A stretch of DNA of 64,000 nt from CAYJLF01 sp964371055 (GTDB taxonomy: Bacteria > Eisenbacteria > RBG-16-71-46 > CAIMUX01): contig CAYJLF010000005.1 in the NCBI GenBank assembly GCA_964371055.1, forward strand, positions 186,001 through 250,000, given 5' to 3'. Positions 9,211 through 17,316 of the stretch are shown one piece after another. The translations under genes and the position numbers were made by a program. Each line of letters begins with the position of its first letter. The stretch's first letter is position 1. The notes under the pieces were generated by a model, which made no database searches, was not told the origin of the DNA, and worked only from the letters and a program-made list of their open reading frames with translations.

Positions 9211-9386
9211 ACCAGTCCGGTCCGGAGGCGTACCGCCGCGGTGAGGGTCGCGAGGGCCGCCCGGTCGATAGCGGACGCGGGGGACGCGCCGCTCGTCGCG
9301 GGTTCCGTCGGCATCTCCTCGCAGGAACACCCGGCAAACAGCACGACGGACAGACACAACAGACCACAGACAAAGAACCTGGCCAT
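9211..9386 (-). pseudogene. N-terminal fragment of a lipoprotein gene, cut by the IS3 relic
   Basis: ATG 9386 has a strong ribosome site (GAGGAGGTCACC). The product starts MARFFVCGLLCLSVVLFAGC, a textbook lipoprotein signal with the lipobox LFAGC, then a low-complexity SCEEMPTEPATSGAS spacer. After about 55 residues the frame runs into IS3 transposase sequence (HHTGQGS), so the mature domain is lost. The identity of the original lipoprotein cannot be told. Confidence 0.55.
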
Positions 9387-9575
9387 GGTGACCTCCTCTG
9401 CGAGTCGGTGGGGCCGACACGGATCGGATGTCGAATCGCTCGGCGGAAGTGCGTGCGCGGACTGGCCTTCATCAGACGGACGGCTGGCCAGCACAGTCGA
9501 AATCGGGTGGGTCGGGGCCGCCCCCACCCGCGCGCACTGAATCACGGCCGAAAGGCTACGGCACAGGGAGTCGGC

Positions 9576-9700
9576 ATGTCTATCAGGAAAGAGGGCGGCG
9601 GTGCGAGCCCCAAGATGACGGTCTTGGACGGGGTGGTGCGTGACTACCGCGAAACGATCCTCATCCTCGCCCAGGCGAGGGGTCCCCAGGGCGGCCGGAC
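9576..9700 (+). pseudogene. Inverted IS91-like N-terminal scrap
   Basis: The plus-strand frame from 9576 reads MTVLDGVVRDYRETILILA followed by QARGPQGG. It aligns with the N-terminal block of copy 1 (KTVLHGIVREHLETFLDRAR), with similar DNA as well, but in the opposite orientation and clearly more diverged. It may come from another element of the same family. No further transposase sequence follows. Confidence 0.3.
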
Positions 9701-9766
9701 CGCCCAGGGATTCCCCCCGGCTGACGGAGTAACAGGCCATCGCGGTCGGAGAGTTGTGCTGACAGC

Positions 9767-10330
9767 GCCGATAAGACAGTTCATCGGCCCCCTCGGTTCC
9801 GCCGGTGGTCGGGTCCTGCCAGCGCGAACATCACGCCTGCGATCATGGCGGGGACGGGGCGGGACGACAAGCCGCGGAACACGCCGCCAGGAGGGCCTCC
9901 GGCGTCGGGCGGTCCCGCTTGGATGGCCGAAACCACCAAGCTTCCGTGGAGTTCGCGGACTCGGGGCGTGCTCCGCCCCTCCGATCCGGAGGGAGATTCC
10001 GGGGCGGTCGTGATGAGGGAGTCATCCGGGTTCGCGGGCGCGGCGCGGGATGCCGGCCGGTCTCACGGCGGTGGTCGGATCAGGGGCTATCCCGGGCCGG
10101 CGTCTCCCCCGTCGTTCACGTCGGCAGGCCGGGCGTCCTCCTCCGCCAGCGCGAATCCCAGCGCCGGCTGGGGAGCCCGAGGTGCGTGAGGATCTTCTGC
10201 ACGACCTCGGGGTCGGAGAGGAACGCGAGCACGACCATCGGGACGGTGCGGTCTCTGGTCGAACAGCGCGGGCACGCCAGGGCGTCCACCGATCACACTC
10301 GGCGCAGCAGGTTCACCCAGGAGACACGCC
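9767..10330. repeat. Long direct repeat, copy B (IS91 element 3' end)
   Basis: This copy is near-identical to 3980-4543 and starts with the same 22-nt hairpin (9767-9788). The sequence outside the left boundary differs completely between the copies, which fits two independent insertions or a duplication bounded by the element's end. About 26 bases after 10330 are absent from copy A, after which the copies rejoin at GCCGCCGGTCGACGCC. Confidence 0.75.
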
Positions 10331-11060
10331 GGCGGTGAGCCGCGGCCACGACACCGCCGCCGGTCGACGCCTCCGGCTCCGCGCCGGCTGCGGCCTGGGT
10401 TGCCGCCGCGAGAGGCGTTCTTGGGAGAACGGAGCCCGCCATCCGTAATGGCACAGGCGCTCCAGCGCCTCCCGATCATGAGCCGCGACACTCTGCGCCG
10501 CGTGCAACGAGAACCCCGTCAGGGACGCGCAGAGCGGCTTGCCCCGCAGGCTCCCCGGTTCCCCGGCAGCCTGGGCAAGTCCCGCGTCCGCCGCCAGACG
10601 GTCGGTCAGGCGCCGCGCCACCGTCACCGTCAACGTCTCGACATCCGCGGTGGTGGGAGGAGGAAGCGCGATGAAGCGCAGACGCCCGCCCTCGGCTTCG
10701 ACCCGGCCACGACCGATCGCCACCCCAGCCGGCGCCGTGTCGACGCCATCCGCAACGAACAGCCCGTCGGACACTACCGCGTGCAGAAGCGGGTTCAGGT
10801 TCGCGGTATTCCGCCTCCGGAAGCAGGTGATCCACCAGCCACGCCGCGGTGTCCCCCGCCCGCCGGGCCAGGCAGCTCGGACAGAGCTTGGCCTTACACG
10901 AGAACGCCACCAGCCGTTCGTACCCGCACTCCGCGCATCGCAGTCGCGCGAACCCGTGACAGAGCAGCCCACCGTCGAGATGACGGCGAAACTCGTGCTC
11001 GACGAACGGCGGGTGGCCGTCGCCCCCCGGACCCCGCGCCTGGCGTCCGCTCGTAGGCAA
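10087..11060 (-). pseudogene. Degenerate IS91-family transposase (copy 2)
   Basis: The minus strand shows the zinc-finger region (EHEFRRHLDGGLLCHGFARL, CAECGYERLVAFSC, KLCPSCLARRAGDTAAWLV) in one frame. In a second frame come LLHAVVSDGLFV and LPPPTTADVETLTVTVARRL, then LHAAQSVAAHDREALERL and GWRAPFSQERLSRR, all conserved IS91 transposase blocks. A segment of roughly 240 bp that copy 1 keeps (GKVVYQLRRPW to LAALV) is missing here. The N-terminal VREHLETFL region is also deleted, apparently between short GCGCC-GG microhomologies. The element is inactive. Confidence 0.7.
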
Positions 11061-11363
11061 CGACGGGAGGTGTCGACAAGGCGACAGATGCGCGGGGAGT
11101 CCGCGATCGACTCCGCGCTTTCCTTCCGTGGATCCATGGACGGCGTGAGCCGCACAATCGGTGCCGCAGCGCCAATGGCTGCAGATCGGGTTTTCGGGGC
11201 CGAGACCGGCTGGCGCTCAGGCCATCAACATGCTGCAGGATAGCGTGTTACTGGAGCGTAGCGATGGGCGCCGTACGGGCACGGCAATCCAATCACCTGA
11301 AAACCGTTCCCATGTCGCCGAACATCTCCTGCAGATTCACCAGACAATGGTGAGTATCCCACC
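11061..11363. other. Spacer without recognisable gene
   Basis: About 300 bp between the IS91 relic and the broken ATPase. The first bases still share the GTCCGCTCGTAGGC segment seen upstream of copy 1, and the rest carries no gene or RNA that I can recognise. Confidence 0.35.
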
Positions 11364-11590
11364 ATGATTCGGCTTCATATACATGACTCGGTCCGGCGGG
11401 CTCTGGCCGACACCCCGGTTGTCCTCCTCACCGGCGCGCGACAGACGGGCAAGACCACCATGGTCCAGGCGCTGGCTGCCGACTCCGGAGCGACGTACTT
11501 CACGCTGGATGTCTCCGCCGCGCTTGCTGGTCTTGGAGAAGCCCGACGGCACGGTTGTGGCGATTGAAGTCGAGGCCAGCGCCACCCGCG
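11364..11590 (+). pseudogene. AAA_14/DUF4143 ATPase with internal deletion
   Basis: The first ~50 residues (VRRALADTPVVLLTGARQTG with GKTT following) contain the Walker A motif of the AAA_14/DUF4143 family of ATPases, normally ~380-430 residues. Directly after LDVSAAL the frame shifts and the next piece reads LLVLEKPDGTVVAIEVEASA, which is the nuclease-like C-terminal block of the same family ('D.v.e..dG.vv.iEvKas'). So the two ends of one gene have been joined by deletion of about 300 central codons, with a frame change. Such proteins are often solitary and of uncertain role. This copy cannot be functional. Confidence 0.6.
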
Positions 11591-11601
11591 CCGCGCCCGG
11601 A

Positions 11602-13917
11602 TCAGTCGGCCAGCGATCGCCCGTGCAATCCGGCCGGCGGCTCCAGATCGAGCAGTCGCAGGATCGTCGGCATGACATCCAGCATCTTCGGGTGCTCCGT
11701 CTCGAGCGGCCGGTTGCAGAAGAGGACGCCCGGGATCAGGTTGGGATCGCTCGAGCAGTGATCCCCGGACCAGGCGCGGAGATTGTCCTCGAACAGGTTC
11801 GGAGTGACCCCGCCGAGGGTCATCTGCCACGAGACCCGGTAGTTCAGGGCGTTACCGGCGCGGAGGTCGGCGATCAGCCCGGGGTCGAACCCGGCGGTGT
11901 ACATCTGCTCCCGCGTCCAGACCCGACTGACCGGCTTCCCCCCGGCCGCGCTGTCCACCAGGCCCTCCAGGCCCTCGGTGATCGCCCGGCAGACGTCATC
12001 GTACTCCGCCCCCGGCGCGACGATCCCGTCCCGCTCGCGTCCCAGCACATTCACATAGATGCTGCCGAGGCCGAGGGCATAGGCCTTCGTCCGGGTCCAG
12101 TCGACATGGCCGAACAACTCGCCCGTGTCGAAGAGCTTCTCCAGCGTGGTCAGATCGCCGGTCGGCGTGTTCAGCGCCATCAGCCCGTTCTGCACCAGCC
12201 AGGTGTTGTAGTTCACACCCCGCCGGAAAGACGAGAACCCATGGTCCGAGAGGACGATGAGCACGGTCTCCTCGTCCAGCATCGCCCGCGTCTCGCCCAC
12301 GATATCGTCCATCGCGCGATAGGCGCGCAGCACCTCCGGGGCGAATCGGGCCGCCCTTACCGGATCGTAGAGCGGGTGCCCGGTATCGATGAACTGCCAG
12401 AAGAGGTGGCCGATGCGATCGGTGAAGTAGAAGATCTGGACGTAGAGGTCGTCCTTCCTGTCACCCAGGAGTCCGCGCAGGATCTCCCGGTCCTTCTCGA
12501 GCGTGAAGTACATGTCCTCCAGGAAAAGGTTCTCGTCCCCCACTCCGGAGGGAAGTGACCAGGTATCCTCCGGCCAGCCGATCGTCTTGAAGAGGCCGAA
12601 GCGCTTGCGGATCTCCGAGGCATAGGATGGAGGCCACGAGAAGGCGATCGGATGGCAGTCGGGATGGAAGTTCAGGGGTGAGAGATAGAGCTCCACCTCC
12701 GGCTCGAGGCGGAGAAGCTTGAAGCGGACGAGTCCGCGCAGGGGCGAGAGGAGGTCGACCAGCGGGTTCATCGGGAAGGTGATCTCGACAAAGCCACTCC
12801 ACTGGCCGGGACGAAGGCGCACCGTCTCTCCCGATACGTGGATGGTGCAGGTCGAGTCGGTCACATCGAGCTGCATCGGCAGATCGAGGCGCCGCGGCAC
12901 CCCGGCGCGGGAGAGCTCCTCCTCGATTCTCCGGCGTGCGTCCGGACTCGATTGGAGCGACTTCGCGGCCAGGCGGCGATCGACCACATACTGGTGGAAC
13001 GCCTTGTTGTAGGGCCCGACGACGATCGTCTCGATCCTTCCGCGCCGGCCCGGCAGCCGCACCAGCTCGAGGCTGAACTCGTTGTCTCCACCCTGGAAGA
13101 ACGGATCGGAGGTGTAGTACGCCGGGGTCCCGACGCGACCCCGCATGTCGGGCACCCCCAGTCCGGAGATCAACCGCCCGTTCTCCAGGCAGTCCGCGGG
13201 AAAGGTCGCGGGCACGTGGATCACCTGGGCGCGCAGGCCCGCGGCATCGGCGATCGCCCACATCGTCTTTCCCTTGCGATGATTGATCGCGTCGGGGAGT
13301 TCGAGCGGCAGCCATCGCCCCGCGACGTAGCCAATCCCGACCCCGACGACGGCGGAGAGGAGGCCGATCGCGATCCAGCGGTTGCGTCGTCGCACCCGAC
13401 GGACGAAGTGGATGGGCAGGAGGACGAGCATCGCGACCAAGGCCGCGCCCAGGCCGACGATCAGAGCATTGCGCGCGCCGAAGAGAAACGGGCGGCGCGA
13501 CTCCGAGTTCATCGCGAAATCCGGGATGTAGTTGTCAGGGTCTCTCTTCAGGAAGTCGAAGATCTCCGTCGAGCCTGGGTCGAGGCCGGTGGCGAAGGAG
13601 GACCAGGAGACCGGAGTCTGGGGGGGATTGGTCGGCTCGAGCCGGGCATAGCATCCTGACTCGCGCAACGCCTGCAGGTGGGGCAGGTGCCCCTGTTCCA
13701 TGTAGGCCTCGACCAGACCGGCATCGGCGCCATCGAACCCGAGAACGACGACGCGCGGCCGGGGCGCCGCGCCGGCGGTGGGCGTGAGCACCGCGACCAG
13801 AAGGATCGCCGCCTGGAGCACCGCCATCGTCAGTCCCGCGGACAACGCGGTGCGGAAGGACCCCGGCAGAGCGCGACGGGCGATCTTTCTCCGCAACGTC
13901 GACATCGTGCAACCCAT
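11602..13917 (-). CDS. Membrane-anchored alkaline-phosphatase-superfamily phosphodiesterase
   Basis: The 771-residue product starts at ATG 13917, which has AGGAGGT eight bases upstream; an in-frame ATG at 13959 would add 14 residues without a ribosome site. A signal or anchor helix covers ~20-45. The catalytic domain begins VVVLGFDGADAGLVEAY (metal-binding Asp), has the probable nucleophile Thr in NPPQTPVSWSSFATGLDPG, and later VLIVLSDHGFSSF (metal-binding Asp-His). This is the type I phosphodiesterase/nucleotide pyrophosphatase layout. An insertion at ~140-210 contains two hydrophobic helices (ALIVGLGAALVAMLVLLPI and WIAIGLLSAVVGVGIGYVAG), which is unusual and would place the protein in the membrane with its catalytic domain periplasmic. 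Its substrate is unknown. Confidence 0.8.
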   Translation of the reverse strand: MGCTMSTLRRKIARRALPGSFRTALSAGLTMAVLQAAILLVAVLTPTAGAAPRPRVVVLGFDGADAGLVEAYMEQGHLPHLQALRESGCYARLEPTNPPQTPVSWSSFATGLDPGSTEIFDFLKRDPDNYIPDFAMNSESRRPFLFGARNALIVGLGAALVAMLVLLPIHFVRRVRRRNRWIAIGLLSAVVGVGIGYVAGRWLPLELPDAINHRKGKTMWAIADAAGLRAQVIHVPATFPADCLENGRLISGLGVPDMRGRVGTPAYYTSDPFFQGGDNEFSLELVRLPGRRGRIETIVVGPYNKAFHQYVVDRRLAAKSLQSSPDARRRIEEELSRAGVPRRLDLPMQLDVTDSTCTIHVSGETVRLRPGQWSGFVEITFPMNPLVDLLSPLRGLVRFKLLRLEPEVELYLSPLNFHPDCHPIAFSWPPSYASEIRKRFGLFKTIGWPEDTWSLPSGVGDENLFLEDMYFTLEKDREILRGLLGDRKDDLYVQIFYFTDRIGHLFWQFIDTGHPLYDPVRAARFAPEVLRAYRAMDDIVGETRAMLDEETVLIVLSDHGFSSFRRGVNYNTWLVQNGLMALNTPTGDLTTLEKLFDTGELFGHVDWTRTKAYALGLGSIYVNVLGRERDGIVAPGAEYDDVCRAITEGLEGLVDSAAGGKPVSRVWTREQMYTAGFDPGLIADLRAGNALNYRVSWQMTLGGVTPNLFEDNLRAWSGDHCSSDPNLIPGVLFCNRPLETEHPKMLDVMPTILRLLDLEPPAGLHGRSLAD

Positions 13918-13937
13918 ATTCAGAGACCTCCTGCGGC

Positions 13938-14864
13938 TCAAACGGCCAGTTCCGCCCACAACTTCCGCAGATCCGCCGCGGCCGGCACGTCGAGTTCCGT
14001 CACCGCTCGTTCCTGCATCTGGGCCAGGGTCACCGACCGGTCATAGCGGATCCGTCCCGTGACCCGGGCGCCGGCGCGGCGCGCCTCCGCCTCGATCCGC
14101 TCGGTCATTTCTTCGTTCAGATCCCACCGGTTCACGCAGACCGTCGCCGGCACCTCGAAATGCCGGGCGAGAGAGAGGACGCGGTCGAGATCATGGGCGC
14201 CGGACACGGTCGGTTCGGTCACGACCAGCACGCCCGACGCGCCGCCGATCGAGGCGATCACGGGACAGCCCAGTCCCGGCGGGCCATCGACGATGATGAT
14301 CTGGCGGTCCGTCTCCTCCGCGATTCTCCGGGCCTCCCGGCGGACGATCGCGACCAGTTTCCCGGAGTTCTCCCCCCCGACACCGAGGCGGGCATGCACC
14401 ATCGGACCGCACCGCGTGTCCGAGACCATCCACTCGCCGCACACGCGCTCCTGCATCTCGATGGCGTGGGCTGGACAGATCAGATGACAGACCCCGCAAC
14501 CTTCGCAGGCGAAAGGATCGACCCGATAGCTGAAGAGATGGTGGCTGAAATCCCTCGGGGCAGAGATCCCGTCGGACGCCGTCGTCCGAGCGAGACCATC
14601 AGCCACGATGGCGCCATACCGGCAGGCGTCGACACAGGCGCCGCACTGTTCGCAGACCTCGGGCCGGATCCAGGCCTCCTGACCGCTTCGGAATTCATGC
14701 CGCTCGCGGACCTGGGGCGCCAGCACGAGGTGGAGATCCGCCGCGTCGGTGTCGCAGTCGGCGATGACGGGACGCTCGGCCAGAACGGCGAGGGACGCCG
14801 CGACACTCGTCTTCCCGGTCCCCCCCTTGCCACTGATGACGACCAGCTCCCTCAGTTTCCTCAT
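13938..14864 (-). CDS. MinD-family ATPase with inserted 2x[4Fe-4S] ferredoxin domain (ORP-type, B)
   Basis: The 308-residue protein has a deviant Walker A (GKGGTGKTSVAAS, residues ~11-23) as in MinD/Mrp ATPases. Two 4Fe-4S motifs sit at ~67-115: CEQCGACVDACRYGA and CEGCGVCHLICPAHA. The second nucleotide-binding block is IIIVDGPPGLGCPV. Such ferredoxin-MinD proteins are found in pairs next to NifX-type proteins, for example in the orange-protein cluster of Desulfovibrio, where they are thought to act in metal-cluster assembly or cell-division-linked ATPase complexes. It overlaps the upstream partner gene by four bases (ATGA, 14861-14864), so their synthesis is probably coupled. It is the last gene of the five-gene unit. 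Confidence 0.88.
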   Translation of the reverse strand: MRKLRELVVISGKGGTGKTSVAASLAVLAERPVIADCDTDAADLHLVLAPQVRERHEFRSGQEAWIRPEVCEQCGACVDACRYGAIVADGLARTTASDGISAPRDFSHHLFSYRVDPFACEGCGVCHLICPAHAIEMQERVCGEWMVSDTRCGPMVHARLGVGGENSGKLVAIVRREARRIAEETDRQIIIVDGPPGLGCPVIASIGGASGVLVVTEPTVSGAHDLDRVLSLARHFEVPATVCVNRWDLNEEMTERIEAEARRAGARVTGRIRYDRSVTLAQMQERAVTELDVPAAADLRKLWAELAV

Positions 14865-15715
14865 CGGGCGACCCCTTCCGCCACTGCCTGCTGCTCCACC
14901 CGATTCAGGAGTCCCTCGAAGACGGAGCGATACTCCGGGAGCGTCTCCACCACGATTTCGCCCCGGGAACAGGCGATCGCGATTCGGCGGTCCTCCGGGA
15001 TCTCCAGAAGAACCGGGATCTGTTCGTCATCGCAGAAGGCGTGCACGCGATCGTCCCCGATCCCCACCCGGTTGATCACCACGCCGAACGGAAGCTCCAG
15101 CGTGCGCACCAGATCGACGATCAGACGCAGATCGTGCAGTCCAAACGGGGTCGGCTCGGCCACGAGCAGAACGAATTCCGCGCCTTTGAGAGCGGCTACC
15201 ACCGGACAGGACGTCCCCGGGGGGGCATCGAGAAGGACCAGACGATCCTGACCCGCGTGTGCCTTGACCCGGCGGATCACCGGAGGGGCCGTCGGCACGC
15301 CCACGTCGAGACGGCCGTGGATCAGGGTGACGTGGCGCGAGGTGATCGACTCTACGACTCCGATCGGTCGCTCGCTCTCCCGGATAGCATGCCGGCGGCA
15401 GACGATCGTGCAACCGCCGCACCCGTGACATAACTCCGGGAAGACGAGCGGTGTCGCCTTCAACCCGACGATGGCGTGAAAGGCGCAGAACCGGCTGCAA
15501 GCGCCGCAACCGTCACAGAGGTCCGGATCGATTTCCGGAACGGGAACGGTCACCGTCTCCAGAAGGCGCGGCGTGCCGCGGACGAAGAGGTGATCGTTCG
15601 GCTCCTCCACATCGCAGTCGAGAAGCTGCACCGGTCGGCCGGCAGCCATCGCGAGATTCACGGCGACCGTCGTCTTGCCGGTCCCCCCCTTGCCCGAAGC
15701 AATGGCGACGATCAC
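14861..15715 (-). CDS. MinD-family ATPase with inserted 2x[4Fe-4S] ferredoxin domain (ORP-type, A)
   Basis: Translation from GTG 15715 (ribosome site GGGGAGGTCGCTGC) gives 284 residues that begin directly with the P-loop strand VIVAIASGKGGTGKTTVAVN. Two ferredoxin motifs follow (CDGCGACSRFCAFHA and CHGCGGCTIVCRRHA), then the nucleotide-binding block LLDAPPGTSCPVV. It is paralogous to its downstream neighbour and the pair probably forms a heterodimer; this is inference from the coupled genes. A longer frame reaching 16189 exists but lacks any ribosome site and would run through the NifX-type gene. Confidence 0.88.
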   Translation of the reverse strand: MIVAIASGKGGTGKTTVAVNLAMAAGRPVQLLDCDVEEPNDHLFVRGTPRLLETVTVPVPEIDPDLCDGCGACSRFCAFHAIVGLKATPLVFPELCHGCGGCTIVCRRHAIRESERPIGVVESITSRHVTLIHGRLDVGVPTAPPVIRRVKAHAGQDRLVLLDAPPGTSCPVVAALKGAEFVLLVAEPTPFGLHDLRLIVDLVRTLELPFGVVINRVGIGDDRVHAFCDDEQIPVLLEIPEDRRIAIACSRGEIVVETLPEYRSVFEGLLNRVEQQAVAEGVAR

Positions 15716-15777
15716 GCAGCGACCTCCCCTTCCCCCGTCCTTCTCCGAGCGACCCGCCGAACCACGCAGATCAGCCC

Positions 15778-16140
15778 CTACGCCCAGTGCCCGTCGACAT
15801 CGGCGGACTCGGCGCGCCGGAGACGCCCGGCCCGGAACTCCTCCAAAGCTGCCGACACCGTACTCGCGTCGCTGGTGAAGACCTCGACCCCGGCGGCGTG
15901 GAGAACCCGGAACGCCTTCGGTCCGCAATGCCCGGTCACGACCGCGGTCGCCCCCGAACGGACCACCGACTCCGCCGCCTGGATGCCGGCCCCCTGAGCC
16001 GCTTCGACATTGCGGCGGTTGTCGAGGATCTCGAGGGTGTCGTGATCCTGGTCGTAGACGAGAAAGCGCGGCGCCCGTCCGAAGCGCCCGTCCAGCGGCG
16101 CCTGCAGAGTCTCGCCGGAGGTGGTGAACGCGATTTTCAC
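15778..16140 (-). CDS. NifX/NifB-fold dinitrogenase iron-molybdenum cofactor family protein (1)
   Basis: The 120-residue protein starts MKIAFTTSGETLQAPLDGRF and continues GRAPRFLVYD, NVEAAQGAGIQAAESVV and GHCGPKAFRVL, the pattern of the NifX/NafY/NifB C-terminal fold (Nif-Fe/Mo-co binding family). These small proteins hold metal-sulfur clusters; in Desulfovibrio the orange protein of this fold carries a Mo-Cu-S cluster. A cysteine in GHCGPKA is the likely thiol nearby. The start overlaps the upstream DUF5320 gene by four bases (ATGA, 16137-16140). No nitrogenase genes are in the window, so a role in nitrogen fixation is not implied. Confidence 0.87.
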   Translation of the reverse strand: MKIAFTTSGETLQAPLDGRFGRAPRFLVYDQDHDTLEILDNRRNVEAAQGAGIQAAESVVRSGATAVVTGHCGPKAFRVLHAAGVEVFTSDASTVSAALEEFRAGRLRRAESADVDGHWA

Positions 16141-16601
16141 GCCGTCTCTCCCTTCTCGTCCGATTGGACGACGGACGCCCGGTCATCACCCTCGCGGTCG
16201 AGCTCGCTCAACCGTCTCTGGAGTTCGTCCAGTTCCGAGCGGAGCGCACTCGCCCGTTCACGCAGGATCTCCCTCGCCGCGACGACGTTGGTCTGACCCG
16301 ACGGCCCGGCGCCGGCGCGCAGCCATCCCGGCAGCCCGGTCGCGTGGAACCAGTGACGCCATCCACGGCCGCCGCCGACTCCCCCTCCACCGCCTCGTCC
16401 CCAGGCCGTAGCGGTCCGTGCATCGACAACACGCGACCTGCCACCACCGCCCCCGGTGCGGCCTCGTCCCTGGCCGCCTCCACGTCCCCAACCGATCGTC
16501 GTGTCGGCGGACCCGGGCACGTCCGCTCCCACGCAGTAGCCTCGTGCCCTTCCGGTGCGCGGCCCCTGTCCCAAAGGCCCTGTACGATCTCCTCCTGGCA
16601 T
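16137..16601 (-). CDS. DUF5320 glycine-rich protein
   Basis: ATG 16601 is preferred over the in-frame ATG 16607 because AAGGAGGAG lies at proper distance only from the former. The 154-residue product starts MPGGDRTGPLGQGPRTGRAR, the hallmark of DUF5320 proteins, which are regularly found beside NifX-type and MinD-type genes. A glycine/arginine-rich middle (~40-95) is followed by a short coiled coil with heptads (LRSELDELQRRLSELDRE, ~125-145). No function is known; a scaffold role in the metal-cluster complex is plausible but inferred from context only. Confidence 0.8.
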   Translation of the reverse strand: MPGGDRTGPLGQGPRTGRARGYCVGADVPGSADTTIGWGRGGGQGRGRTGGGGGRSRVVDARTATAWGRGGGGGVGGGRGWRHWFHATGLPGWLRAGAGPSGQTNVVAAREILRERASALRSELDELQRRLSELDREGDDRASVVQSDEKGETA

Positions 16602-16647
16602 GTTCATCTCCTCCTTTTCGAGCAATGTCTGTTGGTGCGTTCTGGTG

Positions 16648-17139
16648 TTACCGGCGGACGAGGGCCGCCCCGCACTGCTGGCAGCGAATCCGGGTACAGG
16701 GAGTCCCCTGTCGGTGAGGTTCCTCGTGCCCGCAGGATGGGCAGACGCAGGTGCCTCCCGGCCCTCTTCCAGTCGCCCCACCCTGTTGCCCGCGTCGCCT
16801 TCTCCCGCCGCATCCCGGCATCGCATGGACCGCGTTCCTCAGTTGGCCCCTCAGCAGCGCTCGGATCATCTCGCCTGTCTCGCCGGCCATGAACGGGACG
16901 ACCTCGATGCCATAGGCCTCGACCATGAGCTGGACCGGGCGCGAGATCGCGCCGCAGACCAAGAGCCCCACGCCGCGTTCGGCCAGGCGCTGCGCCTTCT
17001 CGGCGGAGGTGAGCGATCCCACCGGTTCCTCCGTCTCGGCCGCCACTTTCCCGGAGTCGATCTCCAGGAAGCGGATCTGGCCGGCGACATCGAAGACCGG
17101 AGCGATCCGTCCGTTCCAGGTGGCGAGCGCGGCTTTCAT
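16648..17139 (-). CDS. NifX-fold protein with C-terminal zinc-ribbon (2)
   Basis: The first ~105 residues (MKAALATWNGRIAPVFDVAG, FLEIDSGKV, LVCGAISRPVQLMVEAYGIE) are the NifX/NifB cofactor-binding fold. Unlike its two relatives in this window it continues past a Gly/Arg-rich linker into a C-terminal ribbon, CVCPSCGHEE ... CTRIRCQQCGAAL, with two paired-Cys knuckles that would bind zinc or iron. Total length is 163 residues. It is the first gene of the five-gene minus-strand unit and has no good ribosome site. A sigma-54-like element lies just upstream, so the mRNA might have almost no leader. Confidence 0.82.
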   Translation of the reverse strand: MKAALATWNGRIAPVFDVAGQIRFLEIDSGKVAAETEEPVGSLTSAEKAQRLAERGVGLLVCGAISRPVQLMVEAYGIEVVPFMAGETGEMIRALLRGQLRNAVHAMPGCGGRRRRGQQGGATGRGPGGTCVCPSCGHEEPHRQGTPCTRIRCQQCGAALVRR

Positions 17140-17150
17140 AACTTCAGGGG

Positions 17151-17166
17151 CGCACGAACCGTACCG
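17151..17166 (-). promoter_or_regulatory. Candidate sigma-54 (-24/-12) promoter of the NifX/ATPase unit
   Basis: On the minus strand the sequence CGGTACGGTTCGTGCG has the invariant GG and GC with the required 10-base spacing and matches the -24 box at five of six positions and the -12 box at three of four. Its predicted start point (about 17140) is only one base before the ATG. An inverted arrangement of GTAAC and GTTAC half-sites (about 17192-17221) lies upstream and could bind an activator. The adjacent gene encodes a sigma-54 activator, which supports the idea. Confidence 0.4.
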
Positions 17167-17316
17167 CTCCCGACGCCCGGGCGACTTCATCGGTAACGAT
17201 ATATTGCAGTTATGGTTACGGAATGGATGGGAAGACCGCTGACTCCACGATCGTCGCGACAATGCAGCTATAGTAGGTGCTTATAGGCGCGAAAATGCGC
17301 CGGTCCTTGCCGAGCA

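Noticed and set aside
15778..17139. Nitrogen-fixation genes
   Set aside because: NifX-fold proteins are also found in ORP and other clusters; no nifHDKENB gene is present here.
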